From Paludibacterium sp. B53371 (lineage in GTDB: Bacteria; Pseudomonadota; Gammaproteobacteria; Burkholderiales; Chromobacteriaceae), in the NCBI RefSeq assembly GCF_018802765.1, contig NZ_CP069163.1, positions 2,428,311 through 2,492,310 on the forward strand: a DNA stretch of 64,000 nucleotides, written 5' to 3'. The translations under genes were made by a program, and so were the position numbers. The notes under the pieces are model-generated. The model was not told the origin of the DNA and made no database searches. It saw nothing but the letters and a program-made list of their open reading frames with translations. Below are positions 39,009-45,605 of the stretch, piece after piece (positions within the stretch are counted from its first letter, which is position 1; every line of letters begins with the position of its first letter).

Positions 39009-39845
39009 ATGATGAGCCTTACCCTGACCCGTCTCTCCCCGGCGCTGGGCGCCATCGTCGAGGGCATCGACCTGGCGGCACCGCTGGATGCGCCAGCCCT
39101 GCAGCAACTGCGCCAGGCCCTGGTCGAACACCAGGTACTGTTCTTTCGCGGCCAGGACCTGAGCCCGCAGGCCCAGCGCGACTTCGCCGCCCGCTTCGGC
39201 GACCTGCACACCCACCCGATTTACCCACAACACCCCGATGCCCGGCAGATCATGGTGCTGGACACCGAAGCCTTCGACCTCAAGGACAATGCCATCTGGC
39301 ACACCGATGTCACCTTCATCGAGACCCCGCCCCTGGGTGCCGTGCTGGCCGCCCGCCAGTTGCCCCCGCAGGGCGGCGATACCCTGTGGGCCAGCGGCTT
39401 TGCCGCCTGGGATGCGTTGTCCGACCGACTGAAAACCCTGCTCGATGGCCTGACGGCGACGCATGACTTCACCAAGACCTTCCCGCTGAAACGCTTCGGC
39501 CTGACCACGGCCGACCGCGAACGCTGGGAGGAAACCCGCCGCACCCACCCGCCGCTGAGCCACCCCGTGGTACGCACCCACCCGGAAAGCGGCCGCAAGG
39601 CCCTGTTCGTCAATGCCGGCTTCACCACCGCCATCAATGAACTGCCGGAAGAAGAAAGCCAGGCCCTGCTGGCCTTCCTCTTTGCCCATCAGTCCCGCCC
39701 GGAATTCGGCCTGCGCTGGCGCTGGCAGGCCGGCGACGTGGCCTTCTGGGACAACCGCTCCACCATCCACTACGCCATCGACGACTATCGCCCGGCACGC
39801 CGCATCATGCATCGCGCCACCATCCTGGGCGACCGCCCCTACTGA
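39009..39845 (+). CDS. tauD: Taurine dioxygenase
   Basis: The 278-residue Fe(II)/2-oxoglutarate dioxygenase has the iron ligands His98 and Asp100 in WHTDVTF and His254 in [11 protein letters not shown]. The 2-oxoglutarate-binding Arg lies in the C-terminal [10 protein letters not shown] stretch. It converts taurine to sulfite and aminoacetaldehyde, giving sulfur to the cell. It is the last intact gene of the tau operon. A second Met immediately follows the first. Confidence 0.93.
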   Translation: MMSLTLTRLSPALGAIVEGIDLAAPLDAPALQQLRQALVEHQVLFFRGQDLSPQAQRDFAARFGDLHTHPIYPQHPDARQIMVLDTEAFDLKDNAIWHTDVTFIETPPLGAVLAARQLPPQGGDTLWASGFAAWDALSDRLKTLLDGLTATHDFTKTFPLKRFGLTTADRERWEETRRTHPPLSHPVVRTHPESGRKALFVNAGFTTAINELPEEESQALLAFLFAHQSRPEFGLRWRWQAGDVAFWDNRSTIHYAIDDYRPARRIMHRATILGDRPY

Positions 39846-39888
39846 GCCTCCGCCACGGTCGGCAGCCACAGCTGCCGGCCCCGCTTCT

Positions 39889-40502
39889 CCCCCCGATCAG
39901 GGCGACGGCCCCTGGTCGGACATCCTGCTGCTGCATACCAGCGGCGACCTCAAACAGCCGACCAACGCTACGCCCGCCGCCAGGCCGATCAGGGCGATGC
40001 CGTCCTGCTGCCGGCCCTTCTCGACGCCGACGGCATCACGGCACAGACCCGGCGCGACGCCTTCACCCGCTGCGCCCAGCCGCTCTACCAGGATCTGGCC
40101 GACAGCCTGACGCAACTCAGCCAGCAGCCCCAGGTCGCGGGACGACCACGGGGCACCATCGGGTTGTCCAGCGGGGGCTATTTTGCCTTGTGGCTGGCCA
40201 CCACCGGCCGGGTCAGGACGGAGAATTGTTACTACGGTGTGCTGAGCGGTGCCGGCACAGATCAAAACCTGAGGCGCTTTGCCGCGGTGCTTGAGCGCCA
40301 CAGCAGCCCGGTACTGGTCCTGCATGGCGATAAGGATAATGCGTTGCCAGCCGCACTGGCGCTGCAACTGGCGCAGCCGCTGCAGATCTATGCGGGCGCC
40401 GGACACCGCTTCGAGCGCGAAACGGGCGCGGCCAACCAGGCGGCAGCAGACGACGCCTGGCAACGTTCACTGGCCGGGTGGCAGCAGCATCTCAGCCCTT
40501 GA
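39889..40502 (+). pseudogene. Broken alpha/beta hydrolase gene downstream of tauD
   Basis: Directly after tauD a frame encodes GDGPWSDILLLHTSGDLK, the start of an alpha/beta hydrolase-like core, and then loses coding sense. In another frame it continues as QRYARRQADQGDAVLLPALLDADG and runs to a nucleophile elbow GLSSGG, then LVLHGDKDNALP and GAGHRFE, ending at 40502. Restoring one base near 39955-39962 would join the two. No start codon precedes the first part. A frameshift plus 5' loss best explains this; a sequencing error could explain the frameshift but not the missing start. The intact 3' frame from ATG 40164 (112 aa) is unlikely to fold alone. Confidence 0.6.
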
Positions 40503-40914
40503 GCTTCCCCTGCAGGTGCTGGCGAATCCAGACCTCGGCGGCGGCTTCGCTGGTAAACACCTCCAGCGGACCGACGTCTTCATACACGGTATGCAGCACC
40601 ACCTCCATCACGCTGCGCCCTTCCAGACCGGGCGCCAGTACCCAGGCGGTGGCCACCCGGCCGGTCGAACGGGTATCGCGCTGAGCCGCCGCGCGCAGTG
40701 ACAGCAGGGCATCAGGCGCACACACCGTACTGCCCAGCACCACCACGATCAGCCCCCAGGGCGCATGCAAAGGCTGCACCGCACGCGCCTCCTCGAATAC
40801 ATCCCGCGCCAGCCGGACCCGCTCCGCATCCCACGGCCCTTCGACAAACAGCCAGGCCAGATTGGCACTGAAGCGGGTACTGACAAGACTTGGTTCCGGC
40901 AGTCCCTGAAACAT
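40492..40914 (-). CDS. Conserved-looking hypothetical protein (140 aa)
   Basis: The product, with segments such as SANLAWLFVEGPWDAERVRLA and a C-terminal PLEVFTSEAAAEVWIRQHL, resembles a small single-domain alpha/beta protein, possibly of the SpoIIAA/STAS-like fold; that is a guess from pattern. It has no signal peptide or membrane segment. Codon use is normal for the window. The gene is convergent with, and overlaps by 11 bp, the broken hydrolase gene. GGGG lies about 10 nt upstream of the ATG. Confidence 0.6.
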   Translation of the reverse strand: MFQGLPEPSLVSTRFSANLAWLFVEGPWDAERVRLARDVFEEARAVQPLHAPWGLIVVVLGSTVCAPDALLSLRAAAQRDTRSTGRVATAWVLAPGLEGRSVMEVVLHTVYEDVGPLEVFTSEAAAEVWIRQHLQGKLKG

Positions 40915-41053
40915 CGGTCATTCCCCACGCTGAAGACAACTTTCACCATACATTACAACAGCATGTTTTGCTTGCCATGGTGCTTCTATTCAACATCAGT
41001 GGAGAAAAACCCGTGGCACAGCCAGAACAGGCGTTTTCCCTCAGAAAAATTCG

Positions 41054-41082
41054 TTGACAAGGCGAAAAGGCGTCCGTAGAAT
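41054..41082 (+). promoter_or_regulatory. Promoter of tRNA-Ser
   Basis: TTGACA and TAGAAT are separated by exactly 17 bp and end 19 bp before the mature tRNA 5' end. This is a near-consensus sigma-70 promoter. Confidence 0.85.
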
Positions 41083-41101
41083 TCGCATCTCACTGAGCAG
41101 C

Positions 41102-41191
41102 GGAGAGGTGCCGGAGAGGCCTAACGGCCCTGACTCGAAATCAGTGGAGGACGCGAGTCCTACGTGGGTTCGAATCCCACCCTCTCCGCCA
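41102..41191 (+). tRNA. tRNA-Ser (CGA)
   Basis: A 90-nt class II tRNA with a long variable arm (GGAGGACGCGAGTCC region). The anticodon loop is CTCGAAA, giving anticodon CGA for UCG codons. The acceptor stem GGAGAGG pairs with CCTCTCC and CCA is encoded. Its 3' half is duplicated at 42728, marking an insertion site. Confidence 0.95.
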
Positions 41192-41233
41192 GTGACCCTA
41201 CATCAAAGCCCTGACTTGTCAGGGCTTTTTTGT
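41133..41233 (+). repeat. Left 101-bp direct repeat (tRNA-Ser 3' part plus terminator)
   Basis: Runs from the anticodon arm of tRNA-Ser through its terminator. It recurs 1595 bp downstream at 42728-42828 with one mismatch (A at 41143, C at 42738). This is the pattern left by tRNA-targeted integration. Confidence 0.9.
41206..41231 (+). terminator. Terminator of tRNA-Ser
   Basis: AAGCCCTGAC pairs with GTCAGGGCTT over a 2-nt loop, followed by T. An identical copy is at 42801-42826 inside the right repeat. Confidence 0.9.
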
Positions 41234-41477
41234 TTTTCCTCTTCTGCGACTGCTGCTGAAACGGCGCTGACTACTCTTCTAATATCTTGGATTTGTTTCT
41301 AATAAAACGCCGTTCCCCCCCCCCCTCAGCTGACATGGCTCACGCAAAGACAACATTTTAAGCCATTAATTCTATTAAAAATAACTTTCACACATTGACA
41401 TTGACACCGCTGACTTGGCCTCTAATACGATTCATTGGGATGCCCAAGCAGCTTGAAGCATGAGCGAGACAGAGGCA

Positions 41478-41804
41478 CTAAACTGTCTCAAGCACCACCA
41501 GTTTCCCACCGCAGTGAATCGCCCCGAGCAAAATGGCGCCACACAGTAAAATGAAATAACCAAGGCCGCCGGGCATCATCTCAATTGGGGAGAGTAGTCG
41601 TTGACCATCGCACACGCTGGTACTAATCTGTTGCCGCTGCCGTATAGGGATCGTATCTGAAGACACTTGGGCCACCATGGCTAAGGCATTCAGCATCAAG
41701 CCTTCAGCCCAAAGCCCTCCCTTGACTTGAGTTACATCGTCTTTGCCAATCCTTGTGAGCACTACATGTCCCTCAAAGACCAAATAGAAAAAACATTCGG
41801 CCAC
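41478..41804 (-). CDS. Doubtful reading frame in the island (108 aa)
   Basis: The frame encodes a C-terminal hydrophobic stretch (GYFILLCGAILLGAI) and overlaps the start of the DUF3885 gene on the opposite strand. No family is recognised and the ribosome site is weak. It may be a degraded gene or a chance frame. Confidence 0.2.
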   Translation of the reverse strand: MAECFFYLVFEGHVVLTRIGKDDVTQVKGGLWAEGLMLNALAMVAQVSSDTIPIRQRQQISTSVCDGQRLLSPIEMMPGGLGYFILLCGAILLGAIHCGGKLVVLETV

Positions 41805-42413
41805 GAGGCCTGTAGCGACGGACTGTTTTATCGCTTTCCTGGCGGGCTACGCTTTGAACTGTCAGAGAGCGGCACATCAATGGAGATGGTTTTGGGCGCT
41901 CTTTGGAAAGCAAAGGCGATCTTTGAATTTACTTTCACCCCAAGCAACGAGGTTTTAGTGTGTCTGCGCCGGTTCATGGGGGAAAGCCCCTATTCGCTTC
42001 GTTCGGCTCTGCGCGAACTAGAGATCGCGGATATCTCGATTCCTGCCAATCGTGAGTATTGGTTGGAATCGATCGCACCTAAGGATAGGTTCGACGAAAA
42101 TACGGAAGAGTGGTACGCATATCTCGCATTCGAATTGCCCGTTGCCAAACTTGAGCCTCTCATCTGGTGTGCCGTCGCCACAGATTTTCCGCAACTTCAT
42201 CCCAATCCACATTGCTCGGTGTATGTTATAGACATTAAACAACGCCTATTGGCGCATCCATATGACGATAGAGGAATGGATATCATTGGACCTAATACTC
42301 AGCGCCTCTCTGAGCTCTATGCTCAGTTCAATTCAATGCTCCTAGACTATGACCGTTCGACAATGGACAAGAGCTTTAAAACAACGAACAACCAAAAGCA
42401 TGAAAACTCGTGA
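41766..42413 (+). CDS. DUF3885 domain protein
   Basis: The 215-residue soluble protein matches the DUF3885 family, best seen in GLRFELSES near residue 22, and in the C-terminal part HCSVYVIDIKQRLL, HPYDDRGMDIIG and LLDYDRSTMDKSF. The function of this family is unknown; members are often found scattered in accessory DNA. A TTG 13 codons earlier is an alternative start; neither has a strong ribosome site. Codon use and AT content differ from flanking genes, consistent with recent transfer in the island. Confidence 0.75.
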   Translation: MSLKDQIEKTFGHEACSDGLFYRFPGGLRFELSESGTSMEMVLGALWKAKAIFEFTFTPSNEVLVCLRRFMGESPYSLRSALRELEIADISIPANREYWLESIAPKDRFDENTEEWYAYLAFELPVAKLEPLIWCAVATDFPQLHPNPHCSVYVIDIKQRLLAHPYDDRGMDIIGPNTQRLSELYAQFNSMLLDYDRSTMDKSFKTTNNQKHENS

Positions 42414-42727
42414 GGCGATGGCGCAGGTTTTGCCAAGACTGAATTTAGGTCATTAGATACATAGTGTCGGAATGACTGCACCGATTGCAGTGCGGGGATC
42501 AATGGGTTGATACAACATCACAAAGAAGAGGTTGTCCGCAGTACATTCTCTCTTGCCCAACGCTGACGAGCTCTACTCAGATCCACAAATTTACTCACTC
42601 AAGTCAAAACAAGCTTCTAATAAACAGCAGTCGATTTAGCAATTCCGGCACTTCCAAGCCATAAAAACAGGAAAATATTAGAAGCCATCATCGGATAACC
42701 TACTGATTCTGTACCATTTACGCCATA
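42414..42727. other. Non-coding right part of the island
   Basis: This 314-bp AT-rich stretch between the DUF3885 gene and the right repeat shows no coding frame, ribosome site or recognisable recombination gene. Confidence 0.5.
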
Positions 42728-42828
42728 ACTCGAAATCCGTGGAGGACGCGAGTCCTACGTGGGTTCGAATCCCACCCTCTCCGCCAGTGACCCTACATCA
42801 AAGCCCTGACTTGTCAGGGCTTTTTTGT
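42728..42828 (+). repeat. Right 101-bp direct repeat (tRNA-Ser 3' fragment plus terminator)
   Basis: Matches 41133-41233 in 100 of 101 positions. It lacks the 5' half of the tRNA and has no promoter, so it is not a functional tRNA. Confidence 0.9.
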
Positions 42829-43041
42829 GCTTCATCATGAAGCGGATTGACCATCTGCACTTCGGGTATTGCCGACTCAGCTCAGCATCCTGTCGCTGCG
42901 CAGCCCCTCCCTGCCATCGCAGACAGCCACGCAATCTCTGCGCGCACCTCTTGAGATTCACCGCACTGGCTTCATCTAAGTTGTTTATTCAACACGCCGT
43001 AAACCCTTGCTGCGTACCAACCTTTCACTCAGGAAAAAGAC

Positions 43042-43776
43042 ATGTCCATTCTCGTTAACGGCGTCGAAATCACCGAAGAGATGATTCAGGCTGAACAGAA
43101 CCTCCATACCGATGCGCCGGAGCCGCGCGAGGCCATCATCCAGGAACTGATCCTGCGTGAACTGTTGCTGCAGAAGGCTCGTGAAGCGGGGCAGGACACC
43201 AGCAATGTCAGTGACGCCATTGGCGCGCTAATGGAAAAGGAAATTCAAGTCGATCCGGTCGATGAGGCCACCTGTCGCGCGTTCTACGAACAATATCCGG
43301 AACGCTTCAATAGCGGCGAATCCGCCGAGGCCAGCCACATCCTGTTCCCGCTGACGGGAGGGGACGAGCTGTCCAACATGCTGACCAAGTCCAAAGCTGA
43401 AGGCGTGCTGGGCGAAGTGCAAGCCGCGCCATCGCTGTTTGCTTCGCTGGCAGAACAGCATTCCTCCTGCCCGTCCGGCAAGCAAGGCGGCAACCTCGGC
43501 CGCTTCGGCCGTGGCCAGATGGTGCCGGAATTCGAACAGGCCGTGTTCAGCACCGAGGCCGGCCAGATCACCCCTCACCTGGTTCAGACCCAGTTCGGCT
43601 ACCACATCATCCAGGTCAACGAGCGTCACCCGGGCGAACAAATCAGCTTTGACGACGTCAAGGGACGGTTGCAGCAATACCTGACCCAGATGGCGAGCAG
43701 CCAGAAAATGCATCAGTACCTGAGCGGCCTGGTCAAAGCGGCCAACATCGAAGGCTATACCATGCCGTCGCTGTAA
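43042..43776 (+). CDS. Parvulin-type peptidylprolyl isomerase
   Basis: The 244-residue product has a short N-terminal helical chaperone part (about residues 1-95) and a PpiC/parvulin domain (about 95-210): ASHILFPL, HSSCPSGKQGGNLGRFGRGQMVPEFE split over motifs, and TQFGYHIIQV. No signal peptide is evident, so it may be cytoplasmic like NifM-type proteins rather than periplasmic SurA. AGGAAAAAG precedes the ATG. It is monocistronic, just beyond the tRNA-Ser island. Confidence 0.88.
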   Translation: MSILVNGVEITEEMIQAEQNLHTDAPEPREAIIQELILRELLLQKAREAGQDTSNVSDAIGALMEKEIQVDPVDEATCRAFYEQYPERFNSGESAEASHILFPLTGGDELSNMLTKSKAEGVLGEVQAAPSLFASLAEQHSSCPSGKQGGNLGRFGRGQMVPEFEQAVFSTEAGQITPHLVQTQFGYHIIQVNERHPGEQISFDDVKGRLQQYLTQMASSQKMHQYLSGLVKAANIEGYTMPSL

Positions 43777-43911
43777 GACATCCCCCCTGTTGCCAGGCAG
43801 CGCAGCCGGACACGATTGCACTGCCTGGCAATACGGCAGATGACCGCAGCAAAATGCAGCAGGCCACGGGCACCCGCGTCATGCGGGACAGACAGTTCGC
43901 GACCTGACGGC

Positions 43912-44811
43912 TCACACCGCTTCCCGCTGCAGTCGGGTCTGATGACGCAAGCTCTCGGCCAGCGCCATCACCGCCGGGTCGAACTGCAGACACTCCTCAC
44001 CAAAGACCAGATACAGCGGCGTCTTGCGCACCTGCCCGGCCGCCAGCGGCAAGCGGCGCAATACCCCGCTTTTCTCCAGCGCTCCCACGCTGTGCAGGGG
44101 CAACCAGCCATACCCCACGCCGTGCCCCACGGCCTCGATGGCCGCCTCCATGGTCGTGAACGACCAGACGGAGCGGGTCGCACGCATCTGGATGCGCTGG
44201 ATGGTGCGATCGGTAATGACCACCAGCGGATACTGCTCCAGTTGCGCGGCCGTCAGCGGTCCGGGCAATTGGTGCAGGGGATGATGGACCGCCGCCATGG
44301 CGACAAAGTCGATATCGATCAGCAGGTCGGCAGCGTTGGCCTCGTTCGCCGGGCGGTGGGTCGTGATATACAGCTCGGCCTCCTGCCGGGCCAGCGCCGT
44401 CGCAGTTTCGGTACGCAATACCTCGGCCACATGCACCTGCACCTCGGGCCAGTCCAGTTGAAAGGCACGCAGGGCAGCAAAGAGCATTTTCTTGGGGAAA
44501 GCGGTATCGACAATCAGCGAGATGTGGGAACGCACCCCGGCGCGCAGGCCGGCAGCCAGTGATTCGAGTTGGCGGAAGGCGGCGAGCAGGGGTTGTGCCT
44601 GCGACAACATCAGGCGGCCATCTTCGGTGAGTTCTGCCTTGCGCCCGACGATCTGCAGCAATTCGACCCCCAGCCGCTCCTGCAGCAGCGACAGGGCATA
44701 ACTGACAGAAGAGGTGCTGCGGCACAGGCGCTCGGCAGCCCGGGCGTAACTGCCCTCCTCGACCACGGTCTGCAGCACGACCCATTGTTCGACGGTGGTT
44801 CCGGGCATCAT
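43912..44811 (-). CDS. LysR-family regulator next to phenolic acid decarboxylase
   Basis: The product (299 aa from this Met) has an N-terminal winged helix (EEGSYARAAERLCRSTSSVSY region) and a LysR effector-binding domain. It is divergent from the phenolic acid decarboxylase gene with about 115 AT-rich bp between them, the usual arrangement for a LysR activator and its target. Sensing of a phenolic acid is therefore likely but inferred. Several Met codons are possible starts (44832, 44811, 44808). Confidence 0.82.
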   Translation of the reverse strand: MMPGTTVEQWVVLQTVVEEGSYARAAERLCRSTSSVSYALSLLQERLGVELLQIVGRKAELTEDGRLMLSQAQPLLAAFRQLESLAAGLRAGVRSHISLIVDTAFPKKMLFAALRAFQLDWPEVQVHVAEVLRTETATALARQEAELYITTHRPANEANAADLLIDIDFVAMAAVHHPLHQLPGPLTAAQLEQYPLVVITDRTIQRIQMRATRSVWSFTTMEAAIEAVGHGVGYGWLPLHSVGALEKSGVLRRLPLAAGQVRKTPLYLVFGEECLQFDPAVMALAESLRHQTRLQREAV

Positions 44812-44926
44812 GAATGTCATCCTATCGTTCAAAAAATCAGAACATTTATCACAAAAATCAGCGTCAATATCACTAATTTTAGCTCATAAAATGGTGGCAC
44901 TTATCCTTCATATCCCGGAGCACACC

Positions 44927-45433
44927 ATGGCCACGTTCGACACGCAGGATCTCTCCGCCTTCGTTGGCAAACATATCGTCTACACCTACGACAATGGCTG
45001 GCAGTACGAGGTCTACATCAAGAACGATCACACCATCGATTACCGCATCCACAGCGGGATCGTCGGCAACCGCTGGGTGAAAGATCAGCGCGTGTTCATC
45101 GCCCGCGTTGGCATCAATACCTGGAAGATTTCCTGGACGGAGCCCACCGGCACCGATGTCAGCCTGATCGCCAATCTGGATGACATGATCTACCACGGCA
45201 CAATTTTCTTCCCGCGCTGGGTGATGAATGACCCGAAAAAGACGGTCTGCTTCCAGAATGATCACCTTGCCCAGATGGAAGCCTATCGCACCGCCGGCCC
45301 GACCTACCCGACCGAGGTGATTGATGAATTTGCCACCATCACCTTCGTGCGCGATTGCGGAATGGACGACGACACGGTGATCAACTGCCCCGCCAGCGAG
45401 CTGCCGGCCAACTTCCCGGACAATCTGAAGTAA
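44927..45433 (+). CDS. padC: Phenolic acid decarboxylase
   Basis: The 168-residue product is the usual length for the family and matches it throughout: VGKHIVYTYDNGWQYEVYIKN, DYRIHSGIVGNRWVKDQ, DDMIYHGTIFFPRWV and the late TFVRDCGMDDDTVI. It decarboxylates ferulic, p-coumaric or caffeic acid to the vinylphenol. The chosen ATG follows CCGGAG. Its divergent LysR neighbour is the probable regulator. Confidence 0.93.
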   Translation: MATFDTQDLSAFVGKHIVYTYDNGWQYEVYIKNDHTIDYRIHSGIVGNRWVKDQRVFIARVGINTWKISWTEPTGTDVSLIANLDDMIYHGTIFFPRWVMNDPKKTVCFQNDHLAQMEAYRTAGPTYPTEVIDEFATITFVRDCGMDDDTVINCPASELPANFPDNLK

Positions 45434-45471
45434 GCAGCGCCGTCCGGCGAATGCTGCGCAAAACGACCCCA

Positions 45472-45502
45472 TGACCAGGCCCGCCATCTGCGGGCCTGGT
45501 CA
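45472..45502 (+). terminator. Hairpin after padC
   Basis: TGACCAGGCCCGC and GCGGGCCTGGTCA form a perfect 13-bp stem with a 5-nt loop about 40 bp past the padC stop. There is no T-run, so intrinsic termination is uncertain. Confidence 0.5.
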
Positions 45503-45553
45503 CATGCACGACCGTTCCGGCCTGGCCCCCATCGCGGAGATTTCACTCCTTAG

Positions 45554-45585
45554 TTTACTATTTAGTTGAATACGACTATAGTAAA
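45554..45585 (+). promoter_or_regulatory. Inverted-repeat operator before the sulfur-reductase fusion gene
   Basis: TTTACTAT and ATAGTAAA form an 8-bp inverted repeat with a 16-nt spacer in AT-rich sequence, ending about 20 bp before the start codon. The arrangement resembles ArsR-type repressor sites (BigR/SqrR-like) that control sulfur-stress genes, but the regulator is not in the window. Confidence 0.5.
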
Positions 45586-45605
45586 TAAAACTTCGGGAGG
45601 AACCC

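Larger units (their letters stand above)
41133..42828. mobile_element. 1.6-kb remnant island inserted in tRNA-Ser
   Basis: The segment is bounded by the 101-bp direct repeats and is visibly more AT-rich than its surroundings. It contains a DUF3885 gene, a doubtful minus-strand frame and a run of 11 C, but no integrase, transposase or excisionase. The intact tRNA is at the left; the right copy is only a 3' fragment. It is either a decayed integrative element or a satellite mobilised in trans. Confidence 0.75.

Noticed and set aside
42728-42787. Second tRNA-Ser gene
   Set aside because: Only the 3' part from the anticodon arm onward is present, with no acceptor 5' strand, D-arm or promoter; it is the insertion-site repeat.
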